From positions 1-64,000 of the forward strand of contig NZ_FONA01000017.1 in the NCBI RefSeq assembly GCF_900112795.1: a DNA stretch of 64,000 nucleotides, in the 5' to 3' direction. This DNA is from Thermophagus xiamenensis. GTDB taxonomy: Bacteria > Bacteroidota > Bacteroidia > Bacteroidales > Marinilabiliaceae. The position numbers and the translations under genes are program-made. Under the pieces are notes generated by a model. It was given only the letters and a program-made list of their open reading frames with translations. It did no database searches and had not been told where the DNA came from. Positions 54,078-62,007 of this stretch are shown here, one piece after another; position 1 is the first letter of the stretch, and the number at the start of each line of letters is the position of its first letter.

Positions 54078-55898
54078 ATGAATGAAATATATCAGGGTCG
54101 ATTAAGTTATCTTAAAGAATTAATAAAGGTATTACCAGAAGGTCCTGGTGTTTATCAGTATTTAGATAGTGCAGGAAATATTATATATGTTGGTAAAGCT
54201 AAAAATTTAAAGAAAAGGGTCTCTTCATATTTTTATCGTACACCCGATAATGCTAAAACTAGAATTTTGGTGAGAAAAATTTATGATATTCGCCATATTG
54301 TAGTAAATAGTGAAGAAGATGCTCTTCTTTTAGAAAATAATTTAATAAAGAAATATCAACCACGATATAATGTCCTACTAAAAGATGATAAAAGTTTTCC
54401 CTGGATAGTAGTAAAGAATGAGCCATTCCCGCGGGTATTTTCCACGCGTCGAATCATAAAAGATGGCAGTTATTATTTTGGACCTTATACCAGCAGTGGT
54501 ATGGTTAGAACTTTGATCGATCTTTTTCGGCAATTATATTTTTTAAGAACATGTCGACATGCACTCACCCCTGAAAATATTGCAAAAGGTAAGTTTAAAG
54601 TTTGTTTAGAGTATCATATTGGCAATTGTAAAGGTCCATGTGAAGGCCTCCAAAAAGAGGAGGATTATAATCTCCAGATTGAAGAAATTAAAAATATATT
54701 GAAAGGGAATATTTCTTCGGTTATAAAGTATATGAAAGAAACCATGATGAAGTTGGCTAAGGATTTTAAATTTGAAGAAGCCGAGGAAATTAAACAAAAA
54801 TTATTAACTCTTGAGGGCTTTCAAAGTAAATCAACCATTGTTAATCCCAAAATTAATGATGTTGATGTCTTTTCTATTATTGAGGATAAAAAGTCTGCTT
54901 ATGTGAATTTTCTTAAAATCGTTAATGGGGCCATTATTCAAGCTCATACTATTGAGTACAAAAAGAAAATGGATGAAGATATTAAATCCTTACTTGCATT
55001 AGCTATTGTCGATATTCGAGAACGATTGCATAGCAATTCCCCTGAAATTATTGTTCCATTTAATCCTGGTATTGAATTTAGCGGCGTTAAATTCTTAATA
55101 CCCAAGAAAGGTGATAAAAAGAAGTTGCTCGAACTATCTGAGCGAAATGTAAAATATTATCGTTTTGAAAAGCTCAAACAACAAGCTAATAGGACTAAAT
55201 CTAGCAGAGAAAATTCTATTTTGGAATGGGTAAAACGAGATCTGCATTTGAATGTACTCCCAATACATATTGAATGTTTTGATAATTCAAATATTCAAGG
55301 TCATCACCCGGTAGCAGCTTGTGTTGTTTTTAAGAATGGGAAACCTGCTAAAAATGAATACCGACATTTCAATATTAAAACAGTTGAGGGCCCCAATGAT
55401 TTTGCCTCCATGGAAGAAGTTGTTTATAGACGATATAGTCGATTAAAAAATGAAGGTCAGCCTCTTCCTCAACTTGTCGTTATTGATGGAGGGAAAGGTC
55501 AATTAGGGTCGGCAGTTAAAGCTCTGAGAGAGTTAGACTTAATTGATCAAATTAATATTATTGGAATAGCTAAACGTTTAGAAGAGATATATTTTCCAGG
55601 CGACCCGGTTCCTTTATATATTGATAAAAATTCGCCTTCCTTAAAATTAATTCAACATCTTCGAAATGAAGCTCACAGATTTGGTATAACTTTTCATCGT
55701 CAAAAACGAAGTAAAGCTTTTATAAATTCTAAACTAGAAGATATTCCCGGCATTGGGCCTCAATCTGTAAAGAAGTTATTGACCCACTTTAAATCGGTAA
55801 ATGGAGTCAAAAACGCCTCCCTTAACCAGTTAAAAGAAGTTGTGGGAGAGGCCAGGGCTAAGAAAATTGTCCGATTTTTTACTGAGAATGTTGAATAA
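54078..55898 (+). CDS. uvrC: UvrABC system protein C
   Basis: The dual-incision nuclease of nucleotide excision repair. The GIY-YIG domain is at the N-terminus (PGVYQYLDSAGNIIYVGKAKNLKKR), the Cys motif is near residue 155-190 (LRTCRHALTP, CLEYHIGNCKGPCEGLQ), and a UvrB-binding UVR segment follows (MMKLAKDFKFEEAEEIKQKL). The RNase H-like half has IECFDNSNIQGHHPVA and VVIDGGKGQL. Terminal helix-hairpin-helix motifs include LEDIPGIGPQSVKKLL. The 606 residues are normal. It ends the rightward run. Confidence 0.98.
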   Translation: MNEIYQGRLSYLKELIKVLPEGPGVYQYLDSAGNIIYVGKAKNLKKRVSSYFYRTPDNAKTRILVRKIYDIRHIVVNSEEDALLLENNLIKKYQPRYNVLLKDDKSFPWIVVKNEPFPRVFSTRRIIKDGSYYFGPYTSSGMVRTLIDLFRQLYFLRTCRHALTPENIAKGKFKVCLEYHIGNCKGPCEGLQKEEDYNLQIEEIKNILKGNISSVIKYMKETMMKLAKDFKFEEAEEIKQKLLTLEGFQSKSTIVNPKINDVDVFSIIEDKKSAYVNFLKIVNGAIIQAHTIEYKKKMDEDIKSLLALAIVDIRERLHSNSPEIIVPFNPGIEFSGVKFLIPKKGDKKKLLELSERNVKYYRFEKLKQQANRTKSSRENSILEWVKRDLHLNVLPIHIECFDNSNIQGHHPVAACVVFKNGKPAKNEYRHFNIKTVEGPNDFASMEEVVYRRYSRLKNEGQPLPQLVVIDGGKGQLGSAVKALRELDLIDQINIIGIAKRLEEIYFPGDPVPLYIDKNSPSLKLIQHLRNEAHRFGITFHRQKRSKAFINSKLEDIPGIGPQSVKKLLTHFKSVNGVKNASLNQLKEVVGEARAKKIVRFFTENVE

Positions 55899-56016
55899 TG
55901 CTTTTTTTTTTTATGTGAGAAATGAGTTTGAATTCAAATCATAACGATTAAATATTATATGGTGCAAGAGGAAATAATTCCTACAACCAATAGGTAAAAA
56001 TGGCATTGAAATGATA

Positions 56017-56991
56017 CTAAAATAATGAATTTATAATACCTTCCTGAATTTCGGAAGGAAGGTCGGACAAACAATTTTGAATGTATTCTTTTTCATGGTA
56101 TGCCATATGGATGACTTTCTCGGCTTTTTTAATGAAGTTTGCGTTTGGATAGTTGCTTTTAATTTCAATGTGTTGAATAATGCCCTTTTCTACTTTAAGT
56201 TGAGATAAGAAGGTATAATTTCCTGTTTTATATGCCTTTTTAAATTCATACATAGGGCTATATCCATAATTCCATTGCCAGGTTTCATATTTGTTTTTAA
56301 TTAATTCGTCTATTTTTTCAATATCTTTTGTCGTTAGATTCCATGGTTGAGCGTTGTATTTTTTCTTTAAATACTCTCCTATTTCTAATAGGAATTCAGT
56401 GGTTTGCTTTTTTGATTTAATTATTCTGGAAATATTTTCCACTTCACTACGAACCGATTTTACTGCTCGGTCTTTAAAATGTATATTTTTTGTTTTGAGG
56501 CTTTCAGTAAGGTAGGAGAGATTTGAATTATAAAGAAGGGTTCCATGGTGCATGGAACGAGATTTATAAACATGACAAGCATTTCCTGAAATTTTTTTAT
56601 ATCCGCAAAGTAAATCATTTCTTTTGCCATGGCGAGCATTAATACCTAAATGTTTTAATACTTCAACAACGGGTGTGGTGGCTCTAACAAAATCCACCAA
56701 TTTGCCTGCTTCTCCATTTTCTATTAAACAATAATTAATATTGCCTAAATCATGATAAACTGTTCCACCTCCAGAAAGACGGCGATATACAGGTATATTG
56801 TGCGATTTTAAGAAAGACAAATTGATTTCTGATAATGTATTTTGATGTTTTCCTACAATGACCGATGGCTTATTTATGTATAAAAAAACTATATTTTCTT
56901 CATAATTTCTTAATAATACCTCTTCTGTGGCTAAATTATAAGCGGGATCGTTTGATTTACTTATGACATAAAGTGTTTTCTTGTGCTCCAT
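56017..56991 (-). CDS. lplA: Lipoate--protein ligase
   Basis: Attaches exogenous lipoate to E2 and H proteins. RRLSGGGTVYHDLGNINYCLI is the lipoyl-binding signature, with the catalytic lysine in KISGNACHVYKSRSMHHGTLLYN. The C-terminal accessory domain (YSPMYEFKKAYKTGNYTFLS) is present, so it is a full LplA of 324 residues. It is monocistronic on the minus strand, between uvrC and a long AT-rich gap. Confidence 0.93.
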   Translation of the reverse strand: MEHKKTLYVISKSNDPAYNLATEEVLLRNYEENIVFLYINKPSVIVGKHQNTLSEINLSFLKSHNIPVYRRLSGGGTVYHDLGNINYCLIENGEAGKLVDFVRATTPVVEVLKHLGINARHGKRNDLLCGYKKISGNACHVYKSRSMHHGTLLYNSNLSYLTESLKTKNIHFKDRAVKSVRSEVENISRIIKSKKQTTEFLLEIGEYLKKKYNAQPWNLTTKDIEKIDELIKNKYETWQWNYGYSPMYEFKKAYKTGNYTFLSQLKVEKGIIQHIEIKSNYPNANFIKKAEKVIHMAYHEKEYIQNCLSDLPSEIQEGIINSLF

Positions 56992-57632
56992 TTGTTTTAA
57001 TTTTTACGGATATCACCTATAAAAGCTAATTTTATTTTATAAAATCATTCAAAAATATAAAAATTGGTTAGTTTAAATTTTACAGGAGACTATTTGGTTG
57101 CTACATATATAATTGAATTTCAATTGGGTTAAGAGATAAACTTCTTGTTGAGATATAATTTTTATTCTACATGTTTATTTTAATTTTTAAGTGATAGTGA
57201 TTTATGGTTTTCAAATTTAGTTTTTAAATAATATAAGAAATTAAAAATCAGTTGTATAATGTGTAATTAGAGTTAGTCATTTTATATTTGCGTAATTTTA
57301 TTTAATCGTTAACCTAACCATTTCTCAGGTAAAAGGTTTTTAATATTTAATTTTAGTTGTTCCCTATTGATTAGTTTTTTTTCAAGAATAGCTGTAAACC
57401 GGACTAATTAGGTGATAGCAAATAAATATTATTGGCGTACATTTTTTGTTTAAAATTGATTTAACTTATTATTGTTGAATTACTACGGATTGTCTTTAAT
57501 GGTTTCCAATTTAAGTTAGCTCGCTAACTACCTAAAGAAAATTTTCTCTGATTTTTCCTGAAAAATTTTTTTCTGATTGGGAAATTTCATTATTTCGAAA
57601 AGTTTGGATAGAAGTTAACGGATAAAATTAAA
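56992..57632. other. Long AT-rich gap between lplA and dtd
   Basis: A 641-base stretch with no convincing gene. TATATTTG at 57283-57290 looks like a Bacteroidota -7 box but lacks a -33 element at the right distance. AGTTAGC (57514-57520) and GCTAACT (57523-57529) form a perfect palindrome with a two-base centre, about 105 bases upstream of dtd, which may be an operator. Nothing else was seen. Confidence 0.5.
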
Positions 57633-58085
57633 ATGAGAGCAGTAATACAAAGAGTTTTAAAGGCTTCTGTTACCATCAATGGGCAAGAAACTCGCTCTAT
57701 TGGACAAGGATTAATGGTTCTTGTTGGTATTGAAGCGCAGGATGGAGAAGAAGATATCTCTTGGCTTTCCAAAAAGATTGTAAATCTACGTATTTTTGAT
57801 AATCAGGAAGGTGTAATGGATCTGTCGGTCAAAGACATAAATGGGGAAATTTTAGTAGTTAGCCAATTTACTTTACATGCCCGTACAAAAAAAGGAAACC
57901 GACCTTCATATGTAGAGGCTGCACCCCCTAATATTTCGGTTCCTATTTATGAAAAATTTAAGAAGCAACTTTCATGCTCTTTAGGAAAAGAAATTGTTTG
58001 TGGTGAATTTGGTGCCTCTATGGACGTTGAGCTTATTAATAATGGCCCGGTTACTATTATTATTGATACTAAAAATAAACAGTGA
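57633..58085 (+). CDS. dtd: D-aminoacyl-tRNA deacylase
   Basis: Removes D-amino acids mischarged onto tRNA. MRAVIQRVLKASVTINGQ is the start, SQFTLHARTKKGNRPSY contains the catalytic SQFTL motif, and NNGPVTIIIDT carries the cross-subunit GPVT motif. The 150 residues are normal. It is followed by repeat copy L and then a MazG-like gene on the same strand. Confidence 0.96.
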   Translation: MRAVIQRVLKASVTINGQETRSIGQGLMVLVGIEAQDGEEDISWLSKKIVNLRIFDNQEGVMDLSVKDINGEILVVSQFTLHARTKKGNRPSYVEAAPPNISVPIYEKFKKQLSCSLGKEIVCGEFGASMDVELINNGPVTIIIDTKNKQ

Positions 58086-58149
58086 ACCATGTATGGGAAA
58101 ATGGTAACCAGTAGAAGGGAAGGGATTATCCCAAAAAACAGAGGTAGAA

Positions 58150-58306
58150 GCCGAGGGGCAGACGTGCCCAGGCTGAAGGCAGAAGAAGTGATTAGTTATT
58201 AGTAATCAGGTGGTTGGTGTTAAATAACTAATGACTAATGACTTACTACTAATTATTAATTTTAGGAGACAATAGTTCAATGAGTTAAGTAAACTTTATG
58301 CGAATG
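58150..58306 (+). repeat. Intergenic modular repeat, copy L (long form, opposite strand)
   Basis: Read on the minus strand it begins CATTCGCATAAAGTTTAC and CTCATTGAACTATTG, then GTCATTAGTCATTAGTTATT, ACACCAACCACCTG and CTTCTGCC. The right module is missing. It is the only copy in this orientation, and it precedes rightward genes, so it keeps the same relation to transcription as the others. Confidence 0.7.
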
Positions 58307-58335
58307 ATATTGTTTTTCAATTGATTAAAATTGAT

Positions 58336-58662
58336 ATGGAACTAAAAGAAGCTCAGAAGATTGTTGACCATTGGATTAAAGAACATGGAGTCAGATATTT
58401 CAGTGAGTTAACTAATATGGCGATATTGACCGAGGAAGTCGGTGAATTGGCCCGTGTAATAGCCCGTCAATATGGCGATCAATCGGTAAAGGAAGGCGAA
58501 AAGATGAATCTGGCAGAAGAGATGGCCGATGTATTATGGGTGCTTATCTGTTTGGCCAATCAGACAGGAGTTGATCTTACCACTGCTTTCCAACAATCAT
58601 TAATGAAAAAAACAAATCGTGATAAATACCGTCATAAAAATAATCCAAAACTAAAAAGATAA
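58336..58662 (+). CDS. MazG-like nucleotide pyrophosphohydrolase
   Basis: A 108-residue all-alpha NTP pyrophosphohydrolase. The magnesium-binding motifs TEEVGELARV and EEMADVLWVLI are the MazG EExxE and ExxD pair. It probably cleans non-canonical nucleotides; the exact substrate is unknown. ATG at 58336 (MELKEAQ) is preferred over in-frame TTG 58321. The stop overlaps the deoC start (ATAATG), so the two are translationally coupled. Confidence 0.9.
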   Translation: MELKEAQKIVDHWIKEHGVRYFSELTNMAILTEEVGELARVIARQYGDQSVKEGEKMNLAEEMADVLWVLICLANQTGVDLTTAFQQSLMKKTNRDKYRHKNNPKLKR

Positions 58663-59531
58663 TGGAACTATTGCTTGAAAAATTTAAAGATCAATTTCAT
58701 CAATTGCCTGAATATAATGGTAATTTCGAAATTACCGAATACAGAAGCCCTGAAGTTTTAAAAAAGATTTTTTCTTGTATTGATCTCACTTCATTAAATT
58801 CTACCGACAGTACAGCATCTATTGAGGATTTTTGTAATCGTTTGAATGCTTTTCATCATAAAAATCCGGAAATGCCTTTAGTTAGTGCCATATGTGTTTA
58901 TCCTGTTTTCGCCGGTGTGTTAAAGTCGAGGTTAAATAAGCTCGATGTAAAAAGGGCAGTGGTGGCTGGAGGATTCCCCTCTTCACAAACCTTTCTTGAT
59001 TTGAAAGTCCAGGAAATTAAAAAAGCTTTGGAGTTGGGTGCGAATGAAGTTGATATTGTTTTGTCGGTTGGAGAATTCTTGGAGGGTAACTATTCATTTG
59101 TAGCTGAGGAAATTAAAACCATTAAATCCGTTTTGGAGGGACATCATTTAAAAGTTATATTAGAAACAGGAGCATTAAAAAATAATCAAAATATATGGGA
59201 TGCAGCTATTTTATCTATGGCATCAGGAGCTGATTTTATAAAGACCTCTACAGGGAAACTTAGTCCTGCGGCAACCCCTGAAGCTGTTTGGGTAATGAGT
59301 CATGCAATTAAGATATGGCATAAAGAAACGGGTAAAAAAGTAGGGTTAAAGGCGGCAGGAGGTATTTCTACTACCGAAGATTCATTGCTTTACTATTCCA
59401 TCGTGAAGAATGTGTTGGGCGATGATTGGCTATGTCCCGAACTTTTTAGGATTGGTGCCAGTCGTTTAGCCAATAATCTATTAAGTGATTTGGCTGTATT
59501 GGAAGGGAAGGATTTTCATCAGCCTTTTTAG
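58662..59531 (+). CDS. deoC: Deoxyribose-phosphate aldolase
   Basis: Cleaves 2-deoxyribose-5-phosphate to glyceraldehyde-3-phosphate and acetaldehyde. The Schiff-base lysine lies in GADFIKTSTGKLSPAATPEA, and a second lysine lies in KVGLKAAGGIS. VDIVLSVGEFLEGNY and AVVAGGFPSSQTF are family motifs. The 289 residues are longer than E. coli DeoC, as in other Bacteroidota. It overlaps the convergent polyprenyl synthase gene by four bases. Confidence 0.95.
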   Translation: MELLLEKFKDQFHQLPEYNGNFEITEYRSPEVLKKIFSCIDLTSLNSTDSTASIEDFCNRLNAFHHKNPEMPLVSAICVYPVFAGVLKSRLNKLDVKRAVVAGGFPSSQTFLDLKVQEIKKALELGANEVDIVLSVGEFLEGNYSFVAEEIKTIKSVLEGHHLKVILETGALKNNQNIWDAAILSMASGADFIKTSTGKLSPAATPEAVWVMSHAIKIWHKETGKKVGLKAAGGISTTEDSLLYYSIVKNVLGDDWLCPELFRIGASRLANNLLSDLAVLEGKDFHQPF

Positions 59532-60502
59532 CCTTTCCTGGTTGTTGTAAAAATGACCAGTTCCTTTAATCCTTCGCGTGCGTCACTTTCAGGATAAGTA
59601 TTTAAAATATCGAGGGCTTTATTTCTGTATTCTATCATTTTTTTCCTTGCGTATTCTATGCCTCCTTGCTGTTTTACGAATTCAACAATGGGGGCAATTT
59701 TTTTTTCATTTTTATGATGTCTTTTTATCGTTCTCAAAATTTCCCGCCGTTTCCAATTTGACTGCTTTGATAACACATAAATGAGCGGAAGGGTCATTTT
59801 TTTCTCTTTAAGATCGTTACCGGTCGGTTTTCCGGCAAAATTGGTTTGTTCGTAATCCAACAGGTCATCTCTGATTTGGAACGCTATTCCCAAATTTAAT
59901 CCGAAATCATGCATTTTAGTTGTATTTTCCTTAGGCGCACCTACCGAATGAGCACCGGCGGCCGTGCATGCTGCTATCAGTGTCGCCGTCTTTTTACGTA
60001 TGATTTCGTAGTATATATCTTCAGTAATACTAAGATTTCTTGACTTTTCAATTTGTAATAGCTCGCCTTCACTCATCTCTTTTACTGCGGTAGAGATGAT
60101 CCGTAATATCTCTGTTTGGTTCTCTTCCAATGACTTAATGAGACCCATTGCTAAAAAATAATCGCCAACCAGAACTGCTATCTTGGAACGCCATAAGGCA
60201 TTGATCGAAAAAAAACCTCGTCGCTGATAGGTCTCGTCTACTACATCATCATGAATTAATGTAGCATTATGTAGAAGTTCTATTAATCCTGCTGCGTTAT
60301 AGGTGCCTTTATTTACTGATCCGTTTAATTTTGCGGACAAGAAAACCAACATAGGCCGCATTTGTTTCCCTTTTCGACGGATTAAATAGTTCGTAATAAT
60401 ATTTAGCAACGGAAAATTTGTATCAAAGTTTTTTTTGTAATAGATGCCAAATTCCTTCATTTCCTCCTTTATGGGAGATAATATTTTGGTTGATATTTTC
60501 AT
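59528..60502 (-). CDS. Polyprenyl diphosphate synthase (IspB-like)
   Basis: A trans-prenyl transferase of 324 residues making a long isoprenoid diphosphate, probably for menaquinone. The first aspartate-rich motif is LIHDDVVDETYQRRG and the second is FQIRDDLLDYEQTNFAGKPTGNDLKEKKMTLPLIY. GKQMRPMLVFLSAKLNG near the N-terminus binds substrate. Chain length is not predictable. The start codon is the terminal CAT of repeat copy M. Confidence 0.93.
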   Translation of the reverse strand: MKISTKILSPIKEEMKEFGIYYKKNFDTNFPLLNIITNYLIRRKGKQMRPMLVFLSAKLNGSVNKGTYNAAGLIELLHNATLIHDDVVDETYQRRGFFSINALWRSKIAVLVGDYFLAMGLIKSLEENQTEILRIISTAVKEMSEGELLQIEKSRNLSITEDIYYEIIRKKTATLIAACTAAGAHSVGAPKENTTKMHDFGLNLGIAFQIRDDLLDYEQTNFAGKPTGNDLKEKKMTLPLIYVLSKQSNWKRREILRTIKRHHKNEKKIAPIVEFVKQQGGIEYARKKMIEYRNKALDILNTYPESDAREGLKELVIFTTTRKG

Positions 60503-60602
60503 CGTAAGTAATTTATATAATTCATTGGTTTAATGGAACTCGTATGGCTTAACCAATTTTATACATGCCCTTTTGTTGCATTAGCCGCCATCCTCGCTTT
60601 TT
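60500..60602 (-). repeat. Intergenic modular repeat, copy M (short form, diverged)
   Basis: CATCGTAAGTAATTTAT, TTCATTGGTTTAATGGAACTCG, TTTTATACATGCCCTTTTG and GCCGCCATCCTCGCTTT identify a diverged copy; both stems have mismatches. Its left CAT is the start codon of the prenyl synthase. The rest of the 553-base gap to 61055 shows only a TATCTTTG -7-like box at 60847-60854 without a matching -33 element. Confidence 0.75.
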
Positions 60603-61055
60603 TAGGTTTATTAATATGCATTTTATATATCATCATTCTATGCTCTATTTGATAATTCCTGCAAATCTCGGCAAAGAAATGTTCTTACACGAGGTTGCCC
60701 AAACAAAACCTATTTGCGCATTCAAATGTTCAAAAATAACAAATCGGATTATTATATCGTTGCTACATCTACTCATTATATCATATAGTATATAAATATT
60801 TGCATGTTTTTAAATGTCAAATATCTAACAATCAAAATATCTTCATTATCTTTGTGCATTCTCAATTAGGTTTCGAATAGGATACCAAAAAGCGGTATGG
60901 ATATATGAATTTAGAATTTAATTTATATTAATTGTTGTTTTGATTGTGTTTAAGAATTTGATATTTGGTGTTTTATAAATTTGTTTCGATTGCTGTTATT
61001 TCCTACTTTAAAGTAAGGTAATTTATTTCAAAAAAGTTTTTGGAAAATAAAAAAT

Positions 61056-61370
61056 ATGGAAGAACAAACCATAAAAATCAAGGATTTGGATGCCAATCAG
61101 CTGGAACGGGCAGTAGGAATGCTTAAAGCCATTGCACATCCTATGCGTATTGCTATCTTGAGTCATTTGGAAGATGGGAAAAAATTAACCGTTACCCAAA
61201 TTCATAAATTGTTGAATATCGAACAAAGCACTACCTCGCATCATTTAGGCATTCTTAAAGATAAAGGGGTATTGGGTTCACAAAGAGAAGGGAAAAATAC
61301 ATATTATTTCCTGAAGCATGAAAGTCTAAGTCATATAGTGGAATGCGTTAGTCGTTGTACTATTGAATAA
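61056..61370 (+). CDS. ArsR-family transcriptional regulator
   Basis: A winged-helix regulator of 104 residues. AVGMLKAIAHPMRIAILSHLE is the start of the family fold and LTVTQIHKLLNIEQSTTSHHLGILKDKGVL is the helix-turn-helix. It lacks the metal-binding ELCVCDL motif of ArsR; two cysteines near the end (VECVSRC) might bind a ligand. It lies before queD without an obvious target operon, so it may regulate itself or unlinked genes. Confidence 0.87.
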   Translation: MEEQTIKIKDLDANQLERAVGMLKAIAHPMRIAILSHLEDGKKLTVTQIHKLLNIEQSTTSHHLGILKDKGVLGSQREGKNTYYFLKHESLSHIVECVSRCTIE

Positions 61371-61475
61371 ACCACTATTGACGGGTCATTCTATGAATTT
61401 GCCGTTTGGTCTTCAGTAAGATATGCATTTAAGTTGTTTATTTGGTGGGAATTTTATTTTAAGGGGTGGAAAATA

Positions 61476-61925
61476 ATGTCTAAAATAAGGTTAACTAAAG
61501 AATTTCGTTTCGAGATGGCCCATGCCTTGTGGAATTATGATGGGCTGTGTAAACATATTCACGGACATTCATATATTCTTCAGGTTACTGTTATTGGCCA
61601 ACCTAATGATAACGAAAAGGACCCCAAGTGCGGAATGGTTATGGATTTTGGGGACTTAAAGAAGATTGTTAAGGAAGAGATTGTGGAAAAATTGGACCAC
61701 GCTATAGTGCTTAACCAAAAAGCCAGAAATCAACATCTATTTGAAATACCGCAAATGTTTGATAAGATACATTTTGTCCCTTATCAACCTACTTGCGAAA
61801 ATCTTCTTTTGGATTTTGCACAAAAAATACAGGCTCGCCTCCCCGAAAATATCGCTCTTCATAAATTAAAACTTAACGAAACCGCCAATTCTTTTGCCGA
61901 ATGGTATGCTTCCGATAATTTATAG
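61476..61925 (+). CDS. queD: 6-carboxy-5,6,7,8-tetrahydropterin synthase (QueD-like)
   Basis: Makes 6-carboxytetrahydropterin for queuosine and related 7-deazaguanines. FRFEMAHALWNYDGLCKHIHGHSY carries the zinc histidines and catalytic Cys, and GMVMDFGDLKKIVKE and EKLDHAIVL follow. ATG at 61476 (MSKIRLTKEF) is chosen over an upstream in-frame ATG at 61434 because GGGGTGG lies just upstream and the family starts there. From this start it has 149 residues. Confidence 0.92.
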   Translation: MSKIRLTKEFRFEMAHALWNYDGLCKHIHGHSYILQVTVIGQPNDNEKDPKCGMVMDFGDLKKIVKEEIVEKLDHAIVLNQKARNQHLFEIPQMFDKIHFVPYQPTCENLLLDFAQKIQARLPENIALHKLKLNETANSFAEWYASDNL

Positions 61926-62007
61926 CGGTTTACCTGTTGTCTTTTGCACCTCTCTTGGACATTAATGGGGTTTTTTTCTTATTTTTCGGAATTAAACCTC
62001 AATCAAT

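Noticed and set aside
60565-60795. 76-codon open frame in the gap before the ArsR-like gene
   Set aside because: It begins inside repeat copy M, has no family resemblance and no ribosome-binding context.
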